A program made the translations under genes and the position numbers. From Colwellia sp. (GTDB lineage: Bacteria > Pseudomonadota > Gammaproteobacteria > Enterobacterales > Alteromonadaceae), in assembly GCA_029938115.1 (NCBI GenBank), contig JAPYOP010000024.1, positions 17,449 to 68,115 on the forward strand: a stretch of 50,667 nt of DNA, written 5' to 3'. The notes below the pieces were generated by a model, which did no database searches, was not told the origin of the DNA, and worked only from the letters and a program-made list of their open reading frames with translations. Below, one piece after another: positions 25,354 to 33,741 of this stretch (positions within the stretch are counted from its first letter, which is position 1; each line of letters begins with the position of its first letter).

Positions 25354-28300
25354 TTACTGGCCGATAGATATTTTTGTTTGCCATTCTAACCAATCAGTAT
25401 CAGCATTTTGATACAAGGTAAATTCTGCTTTTTTATTCTGGCTGCCTATCTCATCTAGCGTGGGCGTTGCAAAAGCAATGCCCCCTGCAATTAGTGTTTC
25501 GATAGATTCAGAGTCAATATTTACTCCGGAGAAAATACCGGCCTCAATATTAATGCCACTCGTATTCCAAAACTTACTACCGCTATTTACCAGAGGTGCG
25601 TAACGCTTAGCAATATTGATAAAAACATCAACAGTATCGGCCGTATTAGATAAATCAATACCGATCACTTCACCCACTTTCACCTGACGATAAAGTACTG
25701 GATTACCAACGCGTACCGAACCAAGTCGTGTGGTTGTTAATTTGATATTTAAGCCAAAAGACAATTGCTTAACTGTTGGCGCAAGATCAAGCGCTTCAAA
25801 GTTGGTTTGCTGCTCACTATTTTGTGCGCTCGGTAATACACCAATAAAAGCGCCATTAAGTAGTGACGCAACATTTTTTGAACCGACCAAACCAATTTCA
25901 GGCTCGACCACCCAGAACTGAGTTCCTTGCTTCGCATATTTTGCACCGAGATCATTTAACAACACTAAAGCCGTAACACCGACTTCATCATCGTTAAAAA
26001 CTAACCTAGTTACTGAGCCTATATTTTGTTCTTGATAGACAATTTTTGTACTGCTTTTCAAACCAGCATAACTATTAAAGTGAATACTGATAGGCAAACC
26101 GGCTCTTTCAGCTTGCTCAAAGTTTTCAAATAACTCAAAACTGTCTAATTCATTAACCGAAATTTGTGAATGTTCAACCATTATCGGGCTATAAAAACTA
26201 ATACCGCCCCGTAAAATAGCGTCTAACGACTCAGTTTTAACAACAAAATCCCCCAGACCGCCACTAAAGGTGAGACCACTGGCATTATAAAATCGCGTAT
26301 TCGCTTGTATTAATGACTTATGCTCATCATCAATAGTTACATTAACGCGCACTTTATCAGCTTCCTTGTCTAAAGTGACATTATCAACTTGCCCAACAAC
26401 AACGCCGCGGTAACTTACACTACTGCCCGCCGTTGCAACACTGGCACTGTCTGTTACTAAACTCAGTTGCAAACCCGATGCGCTAGCATGCTTAGCTGGT
26501 GGTGATGTTAATAGCTCAAAATCAGTTTTAGCGGCTTGATTTTCTTTATCAAGATTGAAGGTTATATAAGCCCCGCCAAATAAAGCATTAGTATCAGTAG
26601 CACCCGATAAACTCAAATTAGGTTTTGCTAGCCAAAACTGGGTACCCTCGCGCAAAATGGCTTCGTATTCAGGTAACAAACCTAAGTACAATTTACTTTT
26701 ATCACCTTGAACTTCTATATCGTGAATCGCACCAATTTCCACGCCTCGATGTAAAACGCGGGTATTGGTATTTACCTGCTCATTCGCTGAGATAAGTAAA
26801 GTAAAACTAGTACGCTGTTTTGCTAATTTTTGATTTGCAAACAAACTAAATTTATCTCCATTTACAACAGTCTCATTAACGCCTTTGTTGTCAATATTAA
26901 CAAATGAAATACCGCCGGTTAAAATGCTTTGTAGCGATTGCGCCTCTATATCTACACCTTGAAAATTAGCCCTTATTTTCAATCCTGAATTGTTATAAAA
27001 GTGACTCGTTGAACTAACATAATGTTGGAACTCTTTTTGAATATGTATATGAATCAAATGTTGCTCTGCACCAATAGTTTCAACCGCTTGCACGCTACCA
27101 ACAGTTTGTTGTTTAAAATATATATTGCTACCTACTCTCAATGAATGTCGGTCATTTGCAGCAATTATTAGGTGTAAACCAGGTTCAGTATATCTATAGG
27201 GTGGCTTAGCATTAAAAACAGAAAAATTGCTGGTTGGCTCGCCTTGTAAAGAGGGACGAATACTAATGTAAGTACCAGACAGCAAGGTTTTAGCATTTGA
27301 TATTCCGGTTAAATCAATATGCGGTGATACAACATAAAATTGAGACTTCTGGGTTAAATAAGGAACGATACGCGGGTTAACTTTTGCTGTAGCGGTAATT
27401 TTTCGAGTTTTAGGATCTATTTTACTAAAAGAATCGATAGTACCTATGGTTAACCCTTGATATAAAATTGCAGCATTATGATTAATGCCTGAATTCCAAT
27501 CTAATGTCAGCTCAATTTCATGACCCATTTCAGCGGCCTGAAAGTCAGCATGCAAAGAATAAATATCACCATTTTTAGCTGGTGCTAATTTATCTTGATA
27601 ACTCAGCGTATCAACAGCAATTCCACCACCAATAATTGAAGCCAAAGAATCAGTATTTACTTTAAGGCCTCCTGATATTGATGCGGTAACTTGCACACCG
27701 CTAGTATTCCAAAAAAGTGAGTTCTTTTTTACTAGGTAGGCATATTCTTGTTCAATAAAAATATTAATATTAATTGATTGGCTTTCTTCTACATATTGAT
27801 AGCCGGTGACATAGCCAATAGGAATTTGCTTAAAGGTAATAGGTGAATTTTCACTAACAGAGCCCAATACATTGGTTTGTAATGTCAGGTGTAACCCCGG
27901 TGTTGTCATATCCAATTGCGGTGCTTCATCTAAGGCAACAAAATGACTTTGGGCTTTCGATTCTTCATTAGTATCTGGAATAATATTGATATAACTACCT
28001 GATAATAAAGTATCTAATCCCGAAACACCTTGTAATGAAATATCAGCACTCACTAACCAAAATTGCGTATTTTCAGTAAGGTAATTTGAAAAAGATTTTG
28101 TCATCTCTATTTCTGCAATAACCGACTGTAAATCATCTGATGGCACCACTTTAGTAACAATGCCCGTGACAAGGCCTTTATAACGTATTTCTGTTTTTTT
28201 CGGAACAATCCCTGAACCACTATTAAACTCAATAGTAATAAAAACGCCCTGCTCTGATATCGCTTTAATCGCCAACCAACCACCAAAGATCAGCGCAATA

Positions 28301-28398
28301 AAAGGAATAAACCAAATAATAGAGATCCCTTGACGCGGCACAATTTCAGGCGTTGCTTTTCGCCTATCGTATTTAGTAACCAATTTATCAGTTGTCAT
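25354..28398 (-). CDS. letB: LetB/PqiB-type MCE protein with eight MCE domains
   Basis: A 1014-residue protein with one N-terminal membrane helix (about 25-45: ISIIWFIPFIALIFGGWLAI) and eight consecutive MCE (MlaD-like) domains. They alternate between two types: odd ones end like LSGSYINIIP and even ones like GGGIAVDT. MCE rings stack into a tunnel that moves lipids between inner and outer membranes. E. coli LetB has seven domains, PqiB three. An open frame reaches 28455, but the ATG at 28398 has AAGGAAGAAA upstream and overlaps the LetA gene by 11 bases, so I use it. Operon with the two LetA-like genes upstream. Confidence 0.9.
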   Translation of the reverse strand: MTTDKLVTKYDRRKATPEIVPRQGISIIWFIPFIALIFGGWLAIKAISEQGVFITIEFNSGSGIVPKKTEIRYKGLVTGIVTKVVPSDDLQSVIAEIEMTKSFSNYLTENTQFWLVSADISLQGVSGLDTLLSGSYINIIPDTNEESKAQSHFVALDEAPQLDMTTPGLHLTLQTNVLGSVSENSPITFKQIPIGYVTGYQYVEESQSININIFIEQEYAYLVKKNSLFWNTSGVQVTASISGGLKVNTDSLASIIGGGIAVDTLSYQDKLAPAKNGDIYSLHADFQAAEMGHEIELTLDWNSGINHNAAILYQGLTIGTIDSFSKIDPKTRKITATAKVNPRIVPYLTQKSQFYVVSPHIDLTGISNAKTLLSGTYISIRPSLQGEPTSNFSVFNAKPPYRYTEPGLHLIIAANDRHSLRVGSNIYFKQQTVGSVQAVETIGAEQHLIHIHIQKEFQHYVSSTSHFYNNSGLKIRANFQGVDIEAQSLQSILTGGISFVNIDNKGVNETVVNGDKFSLFANQKLAKQRTSFTLLISANEQVNTNTRVLHRGVEIGAIHDIEVQGDKSKLYLGLLPEYEAILREGTQFWLAKPNLSLSGATDTNALFGGAYITFNLDKENQAAKTDFELLTSPPAKHASASGLQLSLVTDSASVATAGSSVSYRGVVVGQVDNVTLDKEADKVRVNVTIDDEHKSLIQANTRFYNASGLTFSGGLGDFVVKTESLDAILRGGISFYSPIMVEHSQISVNELDSFELFENFEQAERAGLPISIHFNSYAGLKSSTKIVYQEQNIGSVTRLVFNDDEVGVTALVLLNDLGAKYAKQGTQFWVVEPEIGLVGSKNVASLLNGAFIGVLPSAQNSEQQTNFEALDLAPTVKQLSFGLNIKLTTTRLGSVRVGNPVLYRQVKVGEVIGIDLSNTADTVDVFINIAKRYAPLVNSGSKFWNTSGINIEAGIFSGVNIDSESIETLIAGGIAFATPTLDEIGSQNKKAEFTLYQNADTDWLEWQTKISIGQ

Positions 28399-29050
28399 TT
28401 TCTTCCTTAAATGTCTCTCTATCTTGATTTTTATCCCACAAGAGTCTTGGGTCAAAGCTATTTGCCGCTATCATGGTGAAAATTACCGTTAAGGTAAAAT
28501 AGTTAATTGCTGGACCTGCTGCAACGGAAGTAACAAAACCCAGTTCCACAACCGCAACCAATAAGGCTACAACAAAAACATCAAGCATTGACCAAGGCCC
28601 TAAAAATTCGAGCGCATGATAGAATTTACTGTGCTTATCTGGTCGTAGTCGTACCCCTGTATGTACTCGATAAACCAATAAAAACAACCCTATTATTTTG
28701 ATTAATGGCACAATAATACTCGCCGTAAAAATAATTACCGCTATTGGATATAACCCTTGGTCGATAAACTGACCAATACCCGAAAGTATGGTTGATGGGT
28801 CACCAATACCCAACGAATATATAATCATAATAGGGTAAAGGTTTGCCGGAATAAAAGCTATTAGTGCCGCGAGGTTCCACGCTAAAGTATATTGTAAACT
28901 ATGAGCTTTACGTTGATAAAATAAACCATGACAACGCACACACTGTATTTTTTCCTGATTGGCTGCTTCACTTCTCAGATTATTAAGTTTATGACATTGA
29001 GGACACAGAGCTAGATTATTTGCCTTAGCTGTATTAATTAACAAACTCAT
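28388..29050 (-). CDS. LetA/PqiA-type membrane protein, second half
   Basis: A 220-residue inner membrane protein with an N-terminal zinc-ribbon (CPQCHKLNN...CVRCHGLFYQ) and four hydrophobic segments, including LAWNLAALIAFIPANLYPIM, then YPIAVIIFTASIIVPLIKII and GPWSMLDVFVVALLVAVVEL. It corresponds to the C-terminal half of E. coli LetA/PqiA, which is one chain of about 420 residues with two ribbon-plus-TM halves. LetA works with LetB in lipid transport. It overlaps the upstream LetA-like gene by 17 bases and letB by 11, so the three are tightly coupled. Confidence 0.88.
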   Translation of the reverse strand: MSLLINTAKANNLALCPQCHKLNNLRSEAANQEKIQCVRCHGLFYQRKAHSLQYTLAWNLAALIAFIPANLYPIMIIYSLGIGDPSTILSGIGQFIDQGLYPIAVIIFTASIIVPLIKIIGLFLLVYRVHTGVRLRPDKHSKFYHALEFLGPWSMLDVFVVALLVAVVELGFVTSVAAGPAINYFTLTVIFTMIAANSFDPRLLWDKNQDRETFKEENDN

Positions 29051-29669
29051 CCTCCAACCTCTGCCAAATATAATCTTGGTCTAGCGCAATAGCCGCCATT
29101 GTTGAACTGATGAGCCAAAGAATAAAAGCGAGTAAGCCCATATTGACAGATAATTCAGTATCATCGAGTAACTTATACATAGATACAACTATTCCTAACA
29201 TAAAAACGTTAAGCATTGCCCAACTGTCTAAATGATGAAATGCTTTGAAAAATGGCAGTAAAGAAGGTTTTAATTTATTAAATTTAAATGTATAGGTTAT
29301 ATAAAAGGCGCCAAACAAACGAACCACAGGCACAGCAATAGCAAACAAAAAGACTAAAATGGCGATCATCAAAAAGCCACGTTCAATAAGCGCCACTATG
29401 CAATCAAGTAATGAAGCATGGTGATATTGCCCCGCTAAAGTCACGCCCATAATTGGCAATAAAATAGCCGGTAGTAATAACAAGATACCCGCCAATGACC
29501 AATTAAAGCTGCGCTCAATTGAGTCAACTTTTCGTTCTGCCATAATATTGCCACAACGAACACACTTTGCCCTTTGGCCTTGTATCAAGTCAGGCTTCTC
29601 ATATAGAGCATCACATTGCTCGCAAGCAATGAACTGTTTGGTATCTATACTGGTACCCAAGTCTTCCAC
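29034..29669 (-). CDS. LetA/PqiA-type membrane protein, first half
   Basis: A 211-residue membrane protein with a zinc-ribbon near the start (CEQCDALYEKPDLIQGQRAK, then CVRCGN) and four hydrophobic segments (FNWSLAGILLLLPAILLPIM, then FLMIAILVFLFAIAVPVVRL and LDSWAMLNVFMLGIVVSMYK). It matches the N-terminal half of LetA. The full LetA is thus built from two separate chains here. Each keeps its four-cysteine ribbon and its PIM and MLDVF/MLNVF-type motifs, so both look functional. First gene of a letA-letA-letB unit. Confidence 0.88.
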   Translation of the reverse strand: MEDLGTSIDTKQFIACEQCDALYEKPDLIQGQRAKCVRCGNIMAERKVDSIERSFNWSLAGILLLLPAILLPIMGVTLAGQYHHASLLDCIVALIERGFLMIAILVFLFAIAVPVVRLFGAFYITYTFKFNKLKPSLLPFFKAFHHLDSWAMLNVFMLGIVVSMYKLLDDTELSVNMGLLAFILWLISSTMAAIALDQDYIWQRLEDEFVN

Positions 29670-29740
29670 TCAAATAAAAAGAAAATCATAGCTAGTATTT
29701 TAGGAGATATAACAAAGAATTCGCAAGCTTTAACCTTGAA

Positions 29741-29774
29741 TATAAACAAAAAAAGCAGCGATAATCGCTGCTTT
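29741..29774 (-). terminator. Terminator of the cytochrome gene
   Basis: GCAGCGA and TCGCTGC (29755-29771) make a tight stem with a three-base loop, extended by AAA/TTT pairs. On the minus strand seven T follow. It begins about 30 bases past the cytochrome stop codon. Confidence 0.85.
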
Positions 29775-29802
29775 CATTCGATAACTTGTAAATATTTATC
29801 TA

Positions 29803-30756
29803 CTATTTAAGTGCAGACATATATTTAACTAGTGCATCAACATCACTGTCTGATAATTTAATAGCAATATTACGCATCATTTCATTTCTATCATTACCAC
29901 GACTACCATCGCGGAAACTTGCAATTTGTTTTTTCAAGTAATCAGCATTTTGACCAGCAAGCGCAGGAAAACCAGCTTGCGCCATTCCTTTACCTTTCAC
30001 ACCATGACAGGCAACACATGCAGTAATGCCTTTTTGAGCGTCACCACCAAAATATAATTTATGACCCGCAGTACTCGTTTCACCAGCGCCTGCAGTAGAT
30101 GCTTGTACCGCATAGTAAGCAGCTAAATCATTCATATCTTTTTCAGATAAAGCGGCAACCATACCAACCATCACTGGGTCTTTACGCTCACCTGATTTAA
30201 AATCAGCTAATTGCTTAGCGATATAATTCGCACTTTGACCTGCTAATTTAGGATAAATAGAGATTAAACTATTACCATCAACGCCATGACAAGATGCACA
30301 CATTGCTGATTTTTCTTGACCTGCTTTAACATCGCCAGCATAAATAGCTTTAGCAGAAGTTGAAGTAACAATTTCTACATCGCCAGTTGATGCGGTAGTA
30401 GCAGTAGGAGTTGAACTATCTTCAACAGACGCAGTTCGCTCACTAGCACGTTTTTGACTTGCAAAGAAAGCCCCTAAATCAGCCATATCTTGTTCTGATA
30501 AACTAGCTGCCATAGGTGCCATCATCATGTCAGTACGTGCACCTGATTTAAAATCGGCTAATTGTTTAGCAATATACGCTTCATGCTGACCTGCAAGATC
30601 TGGATACGTTGGATTAGGATTAACTCCCGTAGCCCCATGACAAGCACCACACATACCAGCTTTTGCTTTACCGGCTTCAACATCGCCCTCTACTGCAATT
30701 GCAGTACTCATAGCGCCCACTGTTAACAATAGTGAAAATATTATTTTTTTCATCAA
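29803..30756 (-). CDS. Triheme cytochrome c4-like protein
   Basis: A 317-residue periplasmic protein with a signal peptide (about 1-22) and three c-type heme motifs: CGACH (36-40), CASCH (153-157) and CVACH (247-251). Each domain has the c4-type tail with a distal methionine region, for example MMAPMAASLSE and MVGMVAALSEKD. Cytochrome c4 normally has two such domains (about 200 residues). Domains 2 and 3 form the usual pair; domain 1 is close to domain 2 (YIAKQLADFKSGART versus YIAKQLADFKSGERK), so it appears to be a duplication. It lies divergent from engB, which is also the neighbour of c4 in Pseudomonas. Confidence 0.9.
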   Translation of the reverse strand: MMKKIIFSLLLTVGAMSTAIAVEGDVEAGKAKAGMCGACHGATGVNPNPTYPDLAGQHEAYIAKQLADFKSGARTDMMMAPMAASLSEQDMADLGAFFASQKRASERTASVEDSSTPTATTASTGDVEIVTSTSAKAIYAGDVKAGQEKSAMCASCHGVDGNSLISIYPKLAGQSANYIAKQLADFKSGERKDPVMVGMVAALSEKDMNDLAAYYAVQASTAGAGETSTAGHKLYFGGDAQKGITACVACHGVKGKGMAQAGFPALAGQNADYLKKQIASFRDGSRGNDRNEMMRNIAIKLSDSDVDALVKYMSALK

Positions 30757-30964
30757 GTTGCTCTCTGCTTATCGTAAATGATTTAAATTCATGAATAAAA
30801 GTGACGGCATTTTACACTAATATAGACGTTGTGTAACAGCAACACACAAAAAATTCCTTGAAAAACACAGTATTTCACCAATTTATTTATTTTTTTAATC
30901 AAAAAAGTAATAGAAAACGTTATAATGCTGCTTTATTTTATTTTAAATTAACTGAGTTAAGCCC

Positions 30965-31582
30965 TTGTCTTCAACAACTATACATTTAACCAAAGCCACT
31001 TTTACCCTTAGTGCACCCGACATTCGAAAATTACCAGAAGACAGTGGTATTGAAGTAGCTTTCGCTGGTCGCTCTAATGCGGGTAAATCAAGTGCGTTAA
31101 ACACACTGACCAACCAAAGAGGTTTAGCTCGCATCAGTAAAACTCCAGGTCGAACACAGCTCATTAATGTTTTTGAAATTGGTAACAATAATCGTCTTAT
31201 TGACTTACCCGGCTACGGTTTTGCCAAAGTACCACTAGAAATGAAAAAAAAATGGCAAAAGGCACTCGGTGAATACTTAGAAAAACGTGAAAGTTTAAAA
31301 GGCTTAGTCGTATTAATGGATATTAGACACCCATTGAAAGACTTAGACATGGACTTAATAGAATGGGCCGTAGATAGCGAATTGCCAGTCTTAGCACTAT
31401 TGACCAAAGCAGATAAACTGTCTCAAGGAAAGCGTAGCGCTGAAGTATTAAAAGTTAAAAAAGTGCTCGCTGAGCTAAATGGTGATATTAGAGTTCAAGC
31501 CTTTTCGTCCCTAAAACGTACCGGTGTTGAACAAGCAAATACTGTTATTTGCGATTGGTTTTCAGCAGGTATTGAGCCGTAG
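30965..31582 (+). CDS. engB: Ribosome biogenesis GTPase EngB (YsxC/YihA)
   Basis: A 205-residue GTPase of the TrmE-Era-EngA-EngB group that helps late 50S subunit assembly. The P-loop GRSNAGKS lies at 35-42, G3 is DLPGYGF, and G4 is TKAD. The start codon is TTG at 30965: an in-frame stop at 30953 leaves no upstream ATG, and the next residues ([13 protein letters not shown]) match the E. coli N-terminus. A -10-like TATAAT lies at 30920-30925. Convergent with a small-RNA candidate, as yihA is with spf in E. coli. Confidence 0.93.
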   Translation: MSSTTIHLTKATFTLSAPDIRKLPEDSGIEVAFAGRSNAGKSSALNTLTNQRGLARISKTPGRTQLINVFEIGNNNRLIDLPGYGFAKVPLEMKKKWQKALGEYLEKRESLKGLVVLMDIRHPLKDLDMDLIEWAVDSELPVLALLTKADKLSQGKRSAEVLKVKKVLAELNGDIRVQAFSSLKRTGVEQANTVICDWFSAGIEP

Positions 31583-31651
31583 ATAATGTTACCCCTCAGG
31601 AAAAATCATCTCAGTAGTGAATTGCATTAAAAGCAAACTAAACCTTCAGGC

Positions 31652-31738
31652 AAAAAAAACCAGTAGCAAGGCTACTGGCATAGGTAAGCTATGGGGAAGC
31701 TAGAATAAAATTATTACAATAAGTGTCCGTTAGGAACA
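31652..31738 (-). ncRNA. Candidate small RNA A
   Basis: On the minus strand a perfect -10 (TATAAT, 31744-31749) lies 18 bases from TTTACA (31768-31773). The RNA of about 87 nt ends in the stem CCAGTAGC/GCTACTGG followed by eight T (31652-31659). It has an AU-rich stretch TTGTAATAATT, then TTCTAGCTTCCCCATAGC. The same promoter dyad, segments and terminator type recur in candidate B at 40631-40731. The U8 tail and AU-rich segment suit Hfq binding; TTCCCC could pair with ribosome-binding sites. Convergent with engB, the place of Spot 42 in E. coli, but I see no Spot 42 5' sequence. No ORF fits here. Confidence 0.65.
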
Positions 31739-31743
31739 AAGCC

Positions 31744-31773
31744 ATTATAGAGTATCCACTCTATAAATGTAAA
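31744..31773 (-). promoter_or_regulatory. Promoter of candidate small RNA A, with overlapping dyad
   Basis: -35 TTTACA and -10 TATAAT are separated by 18 bases. The dyad TAGAG-N6-CTCTA (31748-31763) overlaps the -10 box and is conserved at the candidate B promoter at 40742-40757, which suggests an operator. Confidence 0.65.
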
Positions 31774-31802
31774 GCACAAATAGTATAAATACTCTATTTA
31801 TT

Positions 31803-31816
31803 TTGATCTGGATCAA
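31803..31816. promoter_or_regulatory. Perfect FNR-type palindrome upstream of small RNA A
   Basis: TTGATCTGGATCAA is a full match to TTGAT-N4-ATCAA. Its centre lies about 72 bases upstream of the predicted start of candidate RNA A, a distance used by class I FNR/CRP activators. It may alternatively act on a promoter I cannot see; CRP binding is possible. Confidence 0.55.
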
Positions 31817-31978
31817 ACTGCTTAAAGAATTGTGTGTGTAGATCGGCTTGAAGGCTCAGAAGACTTTCAAGCGATTAGATTTTATTAGCTGTCCATGGCA
31901 CTGCGACATACCGTATATTTCGTACATAAAAAGTACCTTAAGATTTTTTTTATTATTTAATGATTGTATTTTCTATAT

Positions 31979-32482
31979 TTATTGCTCATCGTGAAATTTT
32001 TGTTCTTGCTTTTTTTGCCACTTTTCACCAAAAGGCTTAAAAACACTGTTAGCATGAATAGCAATAAGAAAAAGATAAAAGCAGGCCATATAAAGCGAGT
32101 ACCACCACATTTCATTATTCGTTGATTCATCCACCAAAGCTGCAAATGGAAAAAACAACCATGTGCAGGCATAAAAAATCAACGATTGGTAGAAGCCCTT
32201 AACTTCAGCAACATGTTCCTTTGCATTAGCATGTTGTTCTTCTGTTAATGCTTTAGCACCAATTTCCTCATTCACTGTATTCAAAGTATCAGTGGTCATG
32301 TTTTTCTCCTGTTTTAATTCGGTTAGTGATATTTCAAAAACAGCAGCAATAGATTTTAGTGACTCTAACGCCACTTTTTCATTATTTTCAATTCGCTGAA
32401 TGGTACGAATACTTAAGCCACTAAAATGAGCGAGTTGCTCTTGAGACCAATGTTTATCCGTTCTTAATGTTTTTACATTCAT
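31979..32482 (-). CDS. XRE-family regulator with 2TM domain
   Basis: A 167-residue protein with an N-terminal XRE helix-turn-helix (about 1-56: HWSQEQLAHFSGLSIRTIQR, then IENNEKVALESLKSIAAVFE), a linker, and a C-terminal 2TM domain (about 85-155) starting with VAEVKGFYQSLIFYACTWLF. The tail is charged. Such XRE-2TM proteins are membrane-tethered transcription factors of unknown signal, frequent in marine gammaproteobacteria and Bacteroidetes. It stands alone; no target gene can be named. Confidence 0.8.
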   Translation of the reverse strand: MNVKTLRTDKHWSQEQLAHFSGLSIRTIQRIENNEKVALESLKSIAAVFEISLTELKQEKNMTTDTLNTVNEEIGAKALTEEQHANAKEHVAEVKGFYQSLIFYACTWLFFPFAALVDESTNNEMWWYSLYMACFYLFLIAIHANSVFKPFGEKWQKKQEQKFHDEQ

Positions 32483-33218
32483 CTATTTGTCCTACTGCCG
32501 TGAACTAATATCATCTATCAAAATTACAGCTTACGTTCTGACACTTAGCTGACAAGTACATGACAGTCATTATAAATCAATAAGTTATAAATTATCATGT
32601 TTTATGAATCTGTTATTTTAATGTGAGGCTAATTTAATTAAACACTTTTTTAGAAAAATCAAAATTAAATAGTATCGATAAGATGAATTCTAGATCAAAT
32701 AGATTATTCTGGATTTGAGTGATGTTCATCTGTTAATTAGCCAAATTCTTTATTTGCACAATTAACTCGATAATAAAATTACATTTTCAGTTAAAGCCTT
32801 TTCCCTTCTTAATAATGCAGAGTCTCAAGAAGGGGTCAAGTCATTTGATCAATAAAACTATACAAAAAATGACAAAAACTACGGTTCTGTTATCACTTCA
32901 ACTATTGAGCCTGAAGCAGACCTTAAGTAAAACGATGACATTACTTTTCCTGTGCGCACAAAGTGATCGTTACAAGTTGAACAATGAGCAACGGCTAAGT
33001 TGTGTCTGGGAGACAGTAATTAGGGAAATAAATGTCAGTAATGTTGTCAGAACGATAAAAAACACATCAAAGAAAGCGAGTAAATGTAATAGCATCTTGC
33101 CGGTATAGAAAACCAAAGTATAAGTATTAACTTGCACTAATAATTTGTTCAGATATCATACAAAAATAGTGTAGAGGTGTCATAAATAATAGATAACAAT
33201 GTCTTATCAGGCTTAATT
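32483..33218. other. Long gap without a trusted gene, possibly decayed coding
   Basis: This 736-base stretch has no ORF I accept. A 97-codon frame at 32815-33108 has no ribosome-binding site and an unlikely composition. In another frame NYGSVITSTIEPEADLK and NDDITFPVRTK, separated by one stop, read more like real protein, so a decayed gene is possible. AAGGGGTCAAGTC at 32830-32842 looks like sequence seen beside mobile-element remnants, but one motif is not enough to call it. Confidence 0.3.
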
Positions 33219-33704
33219 TTATCTGATTTTTCTAGCAGTATTTTTAACACAAAGTATATCGTCTCTTTTCTCAAATAACTCTGTAGAATAAGGGATCACG
33301 CATGACCGTCCATTTTGTTTAGCGTAATATAGCGCTTTATCTGCATTATTAAGTAATACATCAATAGTAGTTCCATCTACCCCATACTCAGACACGCCTG
33401 CACTAAATGAAATGTTAACGGTTTTTTCAGTGGGGGTTTCTAATTGCATTTTCTTTATTGATTCCAGAATTTGTTGAATATTTCCTGTACTCTCTTCTAT
33501 ATCACTTTTATCTTGAATAAGACAAAATTCCTCCCCTCCAATACGAGAAAAAAAAGATATGGAAGTTATCATTTTTTTTATGTGGTTACAAAAGCTCTCT
33601 AAAACATAATCACCAAATTCATGTCCATAGCTATCGTTAAATTTTTTGAAGTGTATGGAGAAATATAGCGTATTAATTGACAGTTGATTAGTGGGAGGTA
33701 AGTT
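33219..33704 (-). pseudogene. N-terminally truncated GGDEF (diguanylate cyclase) remnant
   Basis: The open frame runs from just after a stop at 33705-33707 with no ATG at its beginning. It reads IHFKKFNDSYGHEFGDYVLE, then RIGGEEFCLI (a GGEEF active site), FSAGVSEYG and NADKALYYAKQNGRS: the last two thirds of a GGDEF domain. The N-terminal part of the domain (the DxLTGLxNR region) and any sensor domain are missing. An internal ATG at 33572 gives a 117-residue ORF, but it begins after the magnesium-binding FDxDHFK region and cannot form the active site. The acyl-CoA ligase gene starts 37 bases away, divergently. Confidence 0.75.
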
Positions 33705-33741
33705 CTATACTCATCATTATCATAAAAAAGGAAAATGCTAA

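Noticed and set aside
31652..31738. Candidate small RNA A as Spot 42
   Set aside because: Its place convergent with engB fits, but the conserved 5' region of Spot 42 is not visible, and a second copy exists at 40631.
31803..31816. FNR-type palindrome as promoter site of the XRE-2TM gene
   Set aside because: The palindrome lies downstream of that gene's stop codon, not near its start at 32482.
32815..33108. A 97-codon open frame as a gene
   Set aside because: No ribosome-binding site, odd composition, and another frame in the same place reads more like decayed protein.
33708..33726. Possible Fur box before the acyl-CoA ligase gene
   Set aside because: Only a partial match to the Fur consensus, within AT-rich sequence where this is common.
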